From positions 1 through 14,631 of the forward strand of contig JAQXNP010000187.1 in assembly GCA_029098065.1 (NCBI GenBank): a stretch of DNA of 14,631 nucleotides, in the 5' to 3' direction. The stretch comes from Clostridiales bacterium (GTDB lineage Bacteria; Bacillota; Clostridia; Oscillospirales; Oscillospiraceae). The notes under the pieces were generated by a model, which did not search any database, was not told the DNA's origin, and was given only the letters and a program-made list of their open reading frames with translations. Position numbers and translations under genes: made by a program. This document shows, in pieces, positions 1-6,482 of this stretch. Each line of letters begins with the position of its first letter. Positions within the stretch are counted from its first letter, which is position 1.

Positions 1-202
1 GGCGGGCAGCATCGTGGTGGAACAGGTTTTTGCCATCCCCGGCCTGGGGCGGCTGCTGGTGGCCTCCATCTCAAACCGGGATTATCCGGTGGTCCAGGCC
101 ATTGTGGTCATTCTGGCCTTTTGGGTGGTCCTGGCGGGAACCATCGCGGATCTGCTGAACCAGCAGATTGATCCGAGGCTGAAACTGGGGGGCAGACGAT
201 GA
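1..202 (+). CDS. ABC importer permease, OppB/DppB/NikB-like, C-terminal fragment
   Basis: This is the last 66 residues of an inner-membrane permease of the peptide/nickel ABC import family. The gene starts before the window, and the reading frame is open from base 2. The fragment shows the conserved OppB-type end: a GSIVVEQVFAIPGLGRLL segment, in which the family has a V-E-x-x-F-x-x-P-G-L-G-x-L pattern. This is followed by a final hydrophobic helix at about residues 30-48 of the fragment and a closing D-P-R-L-K-like motif typical of these permeases. Its stop codon overlaps the start of the second permease by four bases (ATGA), so the two are almost certainly translationally coupled. The substrate cannot be read from this fragment, and the substrate-binding protein is not in the window. 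Confidence 0.93.
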   Translation, partial: AGSIVVEQVFAIPGLGRLLVASISNRDYPVVQAIVVILAFWVVLAGTIADLLNQQIDPRLKLGGRR

Positions 203-1014
203 AGCGTACGCGCATGAACGGCTGCCTGAAAGCCGGACTGATTATCGCGGGGGTTTTGGCCGCACTGATTATTCTGGGCTGCTTCTGGACCCCCTACGAC
301 CCCAACGCCATGTCGGGAGGGGAAAAGCGGCTGGCCCCCTGCCTTGCTCATCTCATGGGGACTGACAACTTCGGGCGGGACATCCTCAGCCGGGTGATGA
401 AGGGGGCGGGCACCACCTTCTCCATCGCCGCGGCCACCGTGGCCATCGGCGCGGTGGCAGGGACGCTGATCGGCGCCCTCACCGGCTATTTCGGCGGCGT
501 GGTGGACGAGGTGCTGATGCGGGTCAATGACGCGCTCACCGCTTTCCCCAGCATCCTGTTGGCGCTGGTGATCATCAGCGTGGTGGGACCCGGGAACAAA
601 TACAATGTGGTGCTGGCCCTGGGAATCGTCTTCATCCCCAGCTATGCCCGGATCACCCGGACCGCTTTCGCTTCGGCCCGGGATGCCAACTATGTCAAGA
701 GCGCCCGGCTTATGGGAGTGAGCTCCTGGCGCATTCTGTGGGTGCACATCCTGCCCAACACCGTTCAGGTGCTTCTGCCGGCCCTTACCATCGGATTCAA
801 TAACGCCGTGCTGGCCGAGGCGTCTATGAGCTACCTGGGCATCGGCGTCACTCCCCCCGACGCCTCACTGGGCTATATGCTCTCCGAGGCCCAGGGAATG
901 TTTACCGTCGCCCCCTGGTATGCCGTGGGGACCGGCCTGACCATCGTGCTGATGGTTTTTGGCGTGGGACTCATCGGCGAGGGCCTGCAGCGCCGGGAGA
1001 GGGGGGTGCTCTGA
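199..1014 (+). CDS. ABC importer permease, OppC/DppC/NikC-like
   Basis: A complete 271-residue second permease of a peptide/nickel-type importer. The N-terminus has a membrane helix (about residues 11-30) followed by a short external segment with YDPNAM. Next comes the family motif G-T-D-N-F-G-R-D (about residues 53-60), which precedes the transmembrane domain. The cytoplasmic EAA loop that docks on the ATPases is visible as SARLMGVSSWRILWVHILPN (about residues 166-185), and it is followed by the family's SYLGIG-TPP-ASLG segment. The length is normal for DppC/NikC. It overlaps the upstream permease by 4 bases and the downstream ATPase by 1 base. The family is certain. Whether it imports di/oligopeptides, nickel or a metallophore cannot be settled from the permease alone. 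Confidence 0.95.
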   Translation: MKRTRMNGCLKAGLIIAGVLAALIILGCFWTPYDPNAMSGGEKRLAPCLAHLMGTDNFGRDILSRVMKGAGTTFSIAAATVAIGAVAGTLIGALTGYFGGVVDEVLMRVNDALTAFPSILLALVIISVVGPGNKYNVVLALGIVFIPSYARITRTAFASARDANYVKSARLMGVSSWRILWVHILPNTVQVLLPALTIGFNNAVLAEASMSYLGIGVTPPDASLGYMLSEAQGMFTVAPWYAVGTGLTIVLMVFGVGLIGEGLQRRERGVL

Positions 1015-1802
1015 TGCTGGAGATCAAAGACCTGCATGTAAAATTCCACTCCCGGGACCGGGAGGCGGTTTCCGGCGTGAGCCTGACCATCCGCGACGGC
1101 GAGATCATGGGACTGGTGGGGGAATCTGGCTCCGGCAAATCCGTCACCACGATGAGCATAGCGGGACTGCTGCCCCGGCGGCAGTGCGACTGTTCGGGGA
1201 CCATCCTGCTGGACGGCGTGGAGCTTCTTCACGCGGACCGGGCCCAGCTCCGGAAAATCCAGGGGAAGGAGATCGGCGTGGTGTTCCAGGAGCCCATGTC
1301 CGCCATGGATCCGCTGATGAAGGTGGGCCCCCAGGTGGAGGAGACTCTGCGCATCCATACCGGGCTGACCAGAGAGGAGCGGAAGGCCCGTGCCCTGGAG
1401 GCGCTGTCTCAGGTGGAGCTGCCTGATCCGGAGGGGGTCTATGGGAAATATCCCCATGAACTCTCCGGCGGGATGCTTCAGCGGGCCATGATCGCGGCGG
1501 CCATTGTGTGCCGGCCCAAGCTGCTGCTGCTGGACGAGCCCACCACCGCTCTGGATGTGACGATCCAGGCGCAGATCCTGGAACTTTTGAAAAAGCTGAA
1601 CGGGGAATTCGGAATCTCCATGCTCTTCATCTCCCATAACCTGAATGTGGTGCGCAAACTGTGCGCCCGGGTGGCGGTGATGCAGAAGGGCATTCTGGTG
1701 GAGGAGGGTGACACCCTGGATGTGTTTCTCCATCCCCGGGAGGAGTATACCAAGCGGCTGATCGCCGCCATCCCTACCCGGAGGAAGGAGGGGCGGCCGT
1801 GA
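1014..1802 (+). CDS. ABC importer ATPase, OppD/DppD/NikD-like (short form)
   Basis: A 262-residue nucleotide-binding subunit that would energise the adjacent permeases at the inner face of the membrane. All ATPase motifs are present: Walker A GESGSGKS (residues 36-43), Q-loop Gln92 in [11 protein letters not shown], signature LSGGM (150-154, with the Met common in OppD subunits), Walker B LLLLDEP with Asp174-Glu175, and the switch His208 in ISHN. Typical OppD/DppD proteins run to about 320-330 residues with a C-terminal oligopeptide domain containing cysteines. This protein stops soon after the [11 protein letters not shown] helix, a size closer to NikD or CntD-type subunits. That hints at a nickel or metallophore substrate but does not prove it. 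The ATG overlaps the previous stop by 1 base. Confidence 0.95.
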   Translation: MLEIKDLHVKFHSRDREAVSGVSLTIRDGEIMGLVGESGSGKSVTTMSIAGLLPRRQCDCSGTILLDGVELLHADRAQLRKIQGKEIGVVFQEPMSAMDPLMKVGPQVEETLRIHTGLTREERKARALEALSQVELPDPEGVYGKYPHELSGGMLQRAMIAAAIVCRPKLLLLDEPTTALDVTIQAQILELLKKLNGEFGISMLFISHNLNVVRKLCARVAVMQKGILVEEGDTLDVFLHPREEYTKRLIAAIPTRRKEGRP

Positions 1803-2533
1803 ACGAGGAACTGGTGCTGTCAGTGGACCACGTGACCAGCGGCTACCATACCGGAGGACTGCTCCGCCGGGGCGAATACAGGGAAATCCTGCACGATGTG
1901 ACCTTTGAGATCCATCATGGGGAGATCCTGGGCCTGGTGGGAGAGTCGGGCACCGGGAAATCCACCCTGGCCAAAACGATCCTGGGCATGCTCCGGCCGG
2001 AGCAGGGAACCGTCACCCACTACACAAAACGGCCTCAGATGATCTTTCAGGACCCATACAGCTCTCTGAACCCGGCCTATCCCGTCCGATGGATTATGGC
2101 GGAGCCTCTGAGGGTCCATGGCAGGTACGACGCCGCTGAACGGGAGCGCCGGGTACGGGAGATGCTGAAGCTGGTGGAGCTGCCCGAGGAGTGTCTGGAC
2201 GCCAGGCCGGAACAGCTCTCCGGCGGCCAGCGGCAGCGGGTGTCCATTGCCGTCTCCCTGATCCAGCAGCCGAAATTCCTGATCGCCGATGAGCCGGTGT
2301 CCGCCCTGGACGTGACCATTCAGGCCCAGATCCTGAAGCTGCTCAAGCAGCTGCGGGATGAGCTGGATCTGAGCTATCTCTTCATTTCCCATGACCTGAA
2401 TGTGGTCTATCAGCTCTGCGACCGGGTCCTAGTGATGAAGAAGGGCCGTATCGTGGAGCAGGGAATGGTGGATGACATTTTTGACCATCCCCGGGAGGAA
2501 TACACCCGGCAGCTTCTGGCTGCGGCTGAATAA
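1799..2533 (+). CDS. ABC importer ATPase, OppF/DppF/NikE-like (short form)
   Basis: A 244-residue second ATPase, the partner of the preceding subunit in a heterodimeric motor. Motifs: Walker A GESGTGKS (48-55), Q-loop Gln84 in [11 protein letters not shown], signature LSGGQ (140-144), Walker B with Asp164-Glu165 followed by PVSALD, and switch His198 in ISHD. The YSSLNP and PVSALD wording is characteristic of OppF-side subunits. It begins with GTG, sharing a 4-base GTGA overlap with the upstream stop; an A/G-rich ribosome site (AGGAAGGAG, about 1782-1790) precedes it. Like its partner it lacks the C-terminal oligopeptide extension. It is the last gene of the operon, 10 bases before a strong terminator. 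Confidence 0.95.
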   Translation: MNEELVLSVDHVTSGYHTGGLLRRGEYREILHDVTFEIHHGEILGLVGESGTGKSTLAKTILGMLRPEQGTVTHYTKRPQMIFQDPYSSLNPAYPVRWIMAEPLRVHGRYDAAERERRVREMLKLVELPEECLDARPEQLSGGQRQRVSIAVSLIQQPKFLIADEPVSALDVTIQAQILKLLKQLRDELDLSYLFISHDLNVVYQLCDRVLVMKKGRIVEQGMVDDIFDHPREEYTRQLLAAAE

Positions 2534-2543
2534 ATTGGAAGAG

Positions 2544-2579
2544 AAGGCCTTCGGCGGAATAACCGCCGAAGGCCTTTTT
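2544..2579 (+). terminator. Rho-independent terminator of the ABC importer operon
   Basis: A perfect 14-bp stem (arms 2544-2557 and 2563-2576) closes a 5-base loop (AATAA), and the 3' arm runs into a T tract ending at 2579. It lies 10 bases after the last ATPase stop codon. This separates the transporter from sigG. Confidence 0.92.
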
Positions 2580-2634
2580 GTTCCAATCCATCGAAAGACG
2601 TCCCACGATAAAAAATAAACCCTCGATCCGGACG

Positions 2635-2663
2635 GTATGAAAGTCCCGGCCCGGGAGATACTG
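2635..2663 (+). promoter_or_regulatory. Candidate sigma-F/sigma-G promoter of sigG
   Basis: GTATG at 2635-2639 resembles the sigma-F (GYWTA-like) and sigma-G (GHATR-like) -35 elements. The downstream segment GGAGATACTG (2654-2663) fits the sigma-F -10 pattern GGNNANAMTR. It also overlaps GATACTG (2657-2663), a 5-of-7 match to a sigma-G CATACTA-type -10. The spacer is about 14 bases on the sigma-F reading and 17 on the sigma-G reading, both slightly short. Transcription would start near 2669-2671. The consensus patterns come from Bacillus subtilis, so this is a motif match and not proof. Confidence 0.5.
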
Positions 2664-2676
2664 AATCCAGTATCTC
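2655..2676. repeat. Inverted repeat overlapping the sigG -10 region
   Basis: AGATACTG (2656-2663) and its exact reverse complement CAGTATCT (2668-2675) flank a 4-base gap, and an outer G-C pair (2655/2676) extends the symmetry to 9 bp. It covers the proposed -10 element and start point. It could therefore be an operator, or an RNA hairpin if transcription starts further upstream. Confidence 0.55.
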
Positions 2677-2697
2677 TAACAGGCGGGAGGGTCTTTT

Positions 2698-3468
2698 GTG
2701 CAGGGCAAAGTGGAGATCTGCGGGGTCAACACGTCCAAGCTCAAGGTGCTGAAAAATGAAGAAATCATGGAACTCCTGCGCCGAACCAAGAAAGGGGATA
2801 TGGAAGCCCGGGAGCAGCTCATCGCGGGGAACCTGCGGCTTGTGCTGTCAGTCATCCAGAAATTCGACCGCAGGGGCGAGAATGTGGACGATCTCTTCCA
2901 GGTGGGCTGTATCGGGCTCATCAAGGCCATCGATAACTTCAACATCGACCTGGATGTGCGGTTTTCCACCTATGGGGTGCCCATGATTGTGGGAGAGATC
3001 CGCCGCTACCTCCGGGATAACAGTGCCCTGAGGGTATCCCGCTCCATGCGGGATACCGCCTATAAGGTGCTTCAGGCCAAGGAGAAATTTATGGCGGAAC
3101 ACCAGCGGGAGCCCACCATCGAGGAGATTGCCCGGATGCTGGATACCAGGCGGGAGGATGTGGTTTTCGCGCTGGAGGCCATCACAGATCCGGTGAGCCT
3201 CTATGACCCGGTATATTCGGACAGCGGAGACGCGGTGTGCGTGATGGACCAGGTGAAGGACAACAAGAATACCGATGAAAAATGGCTGGATCACATCGCC
3301 CTTCAGGACGCGGTGGACAAGCTGCCCCAGCGGGAGAAAAAGATCCTGGATCTGCGGTTTTTCCAGGGCAAGACCCAGATGGAGGTCTCCGCTGAGGTGG
3401 GGATCTCCCAGGCGCAGGTATCCCGATTGGAGAAGAGCGCTCTGGAGCAGATGCGGAAAAGCCTTTGA
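2698..3468 (+). CDS. sigG: RNA polymerase sporulation sigma factor SigG
   Basis: A 256-residue sigma-70 family factor that directs late forespore gene expression. The N-terminal signature KVEICGV-TSKL-VLKNEE is diagnostic for SigG. It is followed by region 2 (NLRLVLSVIQKF, then DLFQVGCIGLIKAIDNF and FSTYGVPMIVGEIRRYLRD), region 3, and a region 4.2 helix-turn-helix (FFQGKTQMEVSAEVGISQAQVSRLEKSA) that nearly matches Bacillus SigG. It starts with GTG at 2698, 7 bases after GGGAGG (2685-2690); GTG is also consistent with deliberately low translation. In many Firmicutes sigG follows spoIIGA-sigE, but here it stands alone between two terminators, with ABC transporter genes upstream. The identity is very secure. 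Confidence 0.97.
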   Translation: MQGKVEICGVNTSKLKVLKNEEIMELLRRTKKGDMEAREQLIAGNLRLVLSVIQKFDRRGENVDDLFQVGCIGLIKAIDNFNIDLDVRFSTYGVPMIVGEIRRYLRDNSALRVSRSMRDTAYKVLQAKEKFMAEHQREPTIEEIARMLDTRREDVVFALEAITDPVSLYDPVYSDSGDAVCVMDQVKDNKNTDEKWLDHIALQDAVDKLPQREKKILDLRFFQGKTQMEVSAEVGISQAQVSRLEKSALEQMRKSL

Positions 3469-3475
3469 AAACGTG

Positions 3476-3516
3476 CGGAGCGGGACAGATCATCTGTCCC
3501 GCTCCGATCGTTTTTT
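3476..3516 (+). terminator. Rho-independent terminator of sigG
   Basis: Perfect 15-base arms (3476-3490 and 3492-3506) are followed by ATCG and a run of six T (3511-3516). The arms meet at a single base, so the innermost pairs must open to form the loop. On the opposite strand the same stem is followed by a short T run, so it may also help stop transcripts coming from rsmA. Confidence 0.9.
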
Positions 3517-3527
3517 GATAAGTTGTG

Positions 3528-3548
3528 TCCGTCCTCGGTTCGGACGGA
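3528..3548. repeat. Short inverted repeat between sigG and rsmA
   Basis: A 7-bp perfect inverted repeat (TCCGTCC, 3528-3534, and GGACGGA, 3542-3548) has a 7-base loop and lies in the gap between the convergent sigG and rsmA genes. It is not followed by a T tract on either strand, so it is not a standard terminator. It might stabilise 3' ends. Confidence 0.4.
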
Positions 3549-3595
3549 ACCCCTTCGGGCGGCGGTTAAGGAAAGGGCCCATCCCCGTTGAATGA

Positions 3596-4453
3596 CTACC
3601 GGGTCAGTCTGGCAGATATCTCATCGCTGAGCCGGGCGAATTCCTCAATGCCCAGCCGCTCCCCCCGGATCTCCGGCGGCAGCCCCGACTGATCCAGACA
3701 GCGCTGCAGTTCCGCTTTGGGCAAAGGGAAGGCGGCGGAGAGGGCGTTGAGCAGCGTCTTGCGCCGCAGGCCAAAGGCCCCCCGCACCACCCGGAAGAAG
3801 AGCGCTTCCTCATGGACGCACGCCGGAGGGGGCTGCGGGGTGAGCCGCAGGACGGCGGAGGTGACCTTGGGGGCGGGGAGGAAGCAGTCCCGGGGCACCT
3901 CGAAGAGCAGCTCTGTTTTGGCATGGTACTGGCAGAAGACGGAGAAGGCGCCGTAGTCCCCCTTCCCCGGCCCGGCGCAGATCCGTTCCGCCACTTCCTT
4001 CTGGATCATTACGGTGATGGTCTGAAAGAGCCCGCTCTCCAGCAGCAGGGTGAGGACGGGGGTGGTGATATTGTAGGGGAGGTTGGCGCACACCAGAGGG
4101 GTCAGGCCGGGAAAATGCGTCGTTACAAGCGCCTTCAGATCCAGTTTCATCACATCGCCGGAGATGACGGCAGTGTTGGGATAGTCCGAAAGAGTCTCGG
4201 CCAGGATGGGAAGGAGGCGCTGATCCAATTCCACCGCCGCCACGCGGCCGGCCCGTTTCGCAAGCTCTACCGTGAGCGGCCCGATGCCGGGACCAATTTC
4301 CAACACGCCGGTATCCGGCCCGGCTCCGGAGGCCTCCGCGATGTCCCGGGGGACCCAGGGTTCAATCAGAAAGTTCTGCCCCATAGATTTGGAAAAATGG
4401 AACCCATGGCGGGAGAGAAGGGTCTGAATGTCATTGCGGTCACACAGATCCAC
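3596..4453 (-). CDS. rsmA: 16S rRNA adenine dimethyltransferase RsmA (KsgA)
   Basis: A 285-residue S-adenosylmethionine-dependent enzyme that dimethylates two adjacent adenosines near the 3' end of 16S rRNA during late small-subunit assembly. Visible motifs are the N-terminal SMGQNFL (residues 23-29), the SAM-binding motif LEIGPGIGPLT (51-61), acidic Glu75 at the end of the second strand, GDVMKLD (99-105), and the catalytic NLPY (124-127). The C-terminal helical domain follows the PAPKVTSAVLRL segment. The start is GTG at 4453, preceded on this strand by GAGGTG at a suitable distance. The length is normal. It is the most distal gene of the leftward rpe-recR-rsmA series, though 366 bases separate it from recR, so it may have its own promoter. 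Confidence 0.97.
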   Translation of the reverse strand: MDLCDRNDIQTLLSRHGFHFSKSMGQNFLIEPWVPRDIAEASGAGPDTGVLEIGPGIGPLTVELAKRAGRVAAVELDQRLLPILAETLSDYPNTAVISGDVMKLDLKALVTTHFPGLTPLVCANLPYNITTPVLTLLLESGLFQTITVMIQKEVAERICAGPGKGDYGAFSVFCQYHAKTELLFEVPRDCFLPAPKVTSAVLRLTPQPPPACVHEEALFFRVVRGAFGLRRKTLLNALSAAFPLPKAELQRCLDQSGLPPEIRGERLGIEEFARLSDEISARLTR

Positions 4454-4482
4454 AGCGCTTCACCTCACGTATCAGATTGTTT

Positions 4483-4512
4483 GGAAACCGCCGGAAGAAC
4501 GGCCTCCGGCGG
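4483..4512 (-). terminator. Possible attenuator/weak terminator upstream of rsmA
   Basis: Read leftward, an 8-bp GC-rich stem (arms 4505-4512 and 4488-4495, loop of 9) is followed by TTTCC. The T tract is too short for a confident terminator. It sits 35 bases before the rsmA start codon, so it could terminate recR transcripts or attenuate rsmA. A second 6-bp inverted repeat lies just upstream (4518-4523/4536-4541). Confidence 0.35.
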
Positions 4513-4556
4513 GACAAATCGGGCACACGCCCTCACCCGATGCGGGGAAAGGACGA

Positions 4557-4676
4557 TCAGACGGAGCCTTTCCGCCGCTCCAGCGTGGGGAGAAAGCGGC
4601 GGCAGCGTTCTCCCGCCTGTTCCGGAGTCAGGCCGGGGATGATCTCGGCCATCATGGGGGCGCAGGAGATGACCAT
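4557..4676 (-). CDS. Possible small protein of 39 residues, unrecognised
   Basis: Between recR and rsmA the leftward strand holds a short frame starting ATG at 4676 and ending TGA at 4557-4559. By my hand count about 32 of its 38 non-start codons end in G or C, the same bias as the real genes here. The residues read like protein (EIIPGLTPEQAGERCRRFLP near the middle and end). GGGAG lies only 3 bases before the ATG, too close for an ideal ribosome site. The frame also stays open upstream for about 50 codons, to recR, with Trp/Cys-rich content but no usable start codon. It may be a real small protein, or the 3' end of a decayed gene whose start has been lost. I recognise no family. Confidence 0.33.
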   Translation of the reverse strand: MVISCAPMMAEIIPGLTPEQAGERCRRFLPTLERRKGSV

Positions 4677-4819
4677 ATTCTCCCAATCCGGTCCGGCGCA
4701 AAGATACGGGAAAGAACTTTCCCATTCCCGCCAGGACCCATTTACCGGCGGCGAGGCCGCCTGTTTTTGACAGTAAAACCAATGGAATGAACAGAGAAAC
4801 CTGAGACAGGCCGGCCCCG

Positions 4820-5422
4820 TTACATTTCCCGCCGGCCTTCCAGAGCCCGGCCCAGGGTGGCGTCGTCGGCGTATTCCAGCTGTCCGCCCACGGGCACGCC
4901 GTAGGCCAGCCGGGTGACCTTCACGGCGAAAGGCTTCAGCAGCCGTGAAAGGTACATGGCGGTGGCGTCCCCCTCGGTGGTGGGGTTAGTGGCCATGATG
5001 ACTTCCCGGACGTCTCCGGCGGCCACCCGGTCCACCAGTTCCCGAATATGAAGATCATCCGGCCCCACGTGGTTCATGGGGGAGATGAGGCCGTGCAGCA
5101 CATGGTAGCGTCCGGCATATTCCCGGGACCGCTCCAGAGCCATTACGTCCTTGGGGTCGGCCACCACGCAGATGGTGGCCGGGTCCCGTCTGGAACTGGC
5201 GCAGATGGGGCATAGCCCCTCTCCCTCTGTGAAATTGCAGCACACCGGACACAGGGAGATGGAGCCTTTGGCGGCCACGATGGCGTCGGCAAAGGCCCGG
5301 GCCTCCTCATCCGGAAGGCCGAGGACGAAGAAGGCCAGCCGCTGGGCCGACTTCTTGCCCACGCCGGGCAGCCGGGCGAACTGTTCTACCAGCGCCTCCA
5401 GAGCGGGGGGAAAATATTCCAT
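4820..5422 (-). CDS. recR: Recombination mediator protein RecR
   Basis: A 200-residue DNA-binding clamp of the RecFOR pathway, which helps load RecA on gapped DNA. Domains in order: an N-terminal helix-hairpin-helix region (FARLPGVGKKSAQRLAFFVL, about 15-34), a four-cysteine zinc finger (Cys58, Cys61, Cys71, Cys74), and a Toprim domain beginning ICVVADPKDVMALE. A conserved EVIMATNPTTEGDATAMYL segment follows, and then the C-terminal GVPVGGQLEYAD motif. I place the start at ATG 5422, not at an upstream in-frame ATG at 5440. GGAGG at 5430-5434 is 7 bases from 5422, and MEYFPPALEALVEQF matches the usual RecR N-terminus. recR often sits beside dnaX and ybaB, but here it follows rpe. Confidence 0.96.
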   Translation of the reverse strand: MEYFPPALEALVEQFARLPGVGKKSAQRLAFFVLGLPDEEARAFADAIVAAKGSISLCPVCCNFTEGEGLCPICASSRRDPATICVVADPKDVMALERSREYAGRYHVLHGLISPMNHVGPDDLHIRELVDRVAAGDVREVIMATNPTTEGDATAMYLSRLLKPFAVKVTRLAYGVPVGGQLEYADDATLGRALEGRREM

Positions 5423-5429
5423 AACGCAA

Positions 5430-5434
5430 CCTCC
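5430..5434 (-). promoter_or_regulatory. Ribosome binding site fixing the recR start
   Basis: On the leftward strand GGAGG lies 7 bases before ATG 5422. It falls inside the reading frame extended to the alternative ATG at 5440, so it supports the shorter protein. Confidence 0.8.
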
Positions 5435-5524
5435 GAACAACGCCCGCGCAAGGCGGAGAATATTGAAGTGCCAGGGGAAAACGCCAGACGCAAAGGCTCG
5501 GCGGCAGGAAAGGGAATGAAAATC

Positions 5525-5549
5525 CTCTTTCCTGTTTCAAAAGAAAGAG
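5525..5549 (-). terminator. Weak stem-loop after rpe (possible attenuator)
   Basis: Just after the rpe stop, a 7-bp stem (5543-5549 with 5525-5531, loop of 11) is followed leftward by GATTTTCATT. The stem is A/T-rich with a short T run. It may partly terminate or process the rpe-recR transcript. Confidence 0.3.
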
Positions 5550-5551
5550 CG

Positions 5552-6199
5552 TCAGGCGCGGAGAGAGGCGATGGCGGCGGCGGGATCGGCCGCGCCGTAG
5601 ACGGCGGAGCCGGCCACCAGCACGTTGGCGCCGGCGGCCACACACAGCCTGGCGGTTTCGGAGTTGACGCCGCCGTCCACCTCCAGATCGCAGCCCGAGC
5701 AGTACTGATCGATGTATCCCCGGATGGCGGTGATCTTGGGGAGCTGGTCGGCCATAAAAGACTGCCCGCCGAAGCCGGGTTCCACCGTCATCACCAGCAC
5801 CAGGTCGATGCCCCGTTTCAAATAGGGGATCACGGCCTCGGCGGCGGTGATGGGGCGCAGAACGACGCCTTTCTTTACTCCCAGCGCCTCCATCTGATCC
5901 AGAGCGGCGTGGATGGCGGGGGGCATGTCGGCTTCCAGATGGACGGAGAGCAGGTCGGCCCCGGCTTTGGCAAAGGCCTCCACATACCGGCCCGGCTTCT
6001 CCACCATCAGGTGGGTGTCCAGAAACATGCCGGTGTGCCTGCGGATGGACTGGACCACCGGCACGCCGATGGAGATGTTGGGGACGAACATACCGTCCAT
6101 GACATCCACGTGGAGCCAGTCGGCGGAAGAGACCCGCTCAATATCCCGCCCCAGATGGCAGAAGTCGGCGGAGAGAATGGAGGGAGCGATCTTGACCAT
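5552..6199 (-). CDS. rpe: Ribulose-phosphate 3-epimerase
   Basis: A 215-residue TIM-barrel enzyme that interconverts ribulose 5-phosphate and xylulose 5-phosphate in the pentose phosphate pathway. It shows IAPSILSADF at the N-terminus, HVDVMDG with metal ligands His30 and Asp32 (residues 30-36), THLMVEKP with His64, the phosphate-binding segment MTVEPGFGGQSFM (138-150), and LEVDGGVN with catalytic Asp176. The usual LNPATP-like segment reads VLRPIT here (114-119), a mild variation. The length is typical. ATG 6199 is preceded by AAGGG about 9 bases away. It leads the leftward rpe-recR-rsmA series and has a 283-base leader region upstream. In many Firmicutes rpe follows rsgA, which is not the case here. 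Confidence 0.97.
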   Translation of the reverse strand: MVKIAPSILSADFCHLGRDIERVSSADWLHVDVMDGMFVPNISIGVPVVQSIRRHTGMFLDTHLMVEKPGRYVEAFAKAGADLLSVHLEADMPPAIHAALDQMEALGVKKGVVLRPITAAEAVIPYLKRGIDLVLVMTVEPGFGGQSFMADQLPKITAIRGYIDQYCSGCDLEVDGGVNSETARLCVAAGANVLVAGSAVYGAADPAAAIASLRA

Positions 6200-6223
6200 G
6201 GAAATTCACCCTTTCAAGGTTGG

Positions 6224-6246
6224 TGACCGGGGCAGAGTCCCGGTCA
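6224..6246 (-). repeat. Hairpin just upstream of the rpe ribosome binding site
   Basis: TGACCGGG (6224-6231) and CCCGGTCA (6239-6246) form a perfect 8-bp stem with a 7-base loop in the rpe leader. No T tract follows, so a role in translation or mRNA stability is more likely than termination. That role is inference. Confidence 0.5.
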
Positions 6247-6354
6247 TAGGATACGACAGCGGATGCCCGACCCGTCTCCGCCGGTCTCCCCAGGAGCTTG
6301 CTCACCCACGGAGCCGGTCCCGGCGGCAGCGGCGGGCCGGCGCCGCATCAGATA

Positions 6355-6385
6355 GCCCCCGGTCAGGCGTGGTCTGGCCGGGGGC
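6355..6385. repeat. 12-base inverted repeat in the ilvA-rpe gap
   Basis: The arms GCCCCCGGTCAG (6355-6366) and CTGGCCGGGGGC (6374-6385) pair at 11 of 12 positions around a 7-base loop. It is not followed by T on the leftward strand. It may be a transcript-end structure or part of a leader RNA. Confidence 0.5.
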
Positions 6386-6435
6386 ACTTGGGCTTGCAGG
6401 AGACGGCGGCCGGAGACTCCGGCAGGGACACAATA

Positions 6436-6463
6436 TAAAAATGGGCGGAAGGCTCGTTCCCCT
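6436..6463 (-). terminator. Weak candidate terminator after ilvA
   Basis: Read leftward from the ilvA stop, an imperfect stem (GGGGAA pairing with TTCC/CGCCC around CGAGCC, with a bulge) is followed by ATTTTTATA. The stem is short, so this is only a plausible terminator. It is the sole T-tract structure between ilvA and rpe. Confidence 0.35.
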
Positions 6464-6482
6464 TTGGAAAAGGAAACGCAGA

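Larger units (their letters stand above)
6200..6482 (-). other. 283-base GC-rich gap upstream of rpe with hairpins, no clear gene
   Basis: The gap between ilvA and rpe has no ORF with a credible ribosome site. An 8-bp inverted repeat (6224-6231/6239-6246, loop of 7) sits 25 bases before the rpe start codon. A 12-base near-perfect inverted repeat (6355-6366/6374-6385, one mismatch) lies in the middle. I could not match it to a riboswitch class I know, and no clear sigma-A promoter stands out. It may be an rpe leader with secondary structure or simply spacer. Confidence 0.45.

Noticed and set aside
4465..4782. A 105-codon frame between recR and rsmA starting with TTG
   Set aside because: It has no ribosome site and atypical composition, and another frame on the same strand (4557-4676) has better third-position bias.
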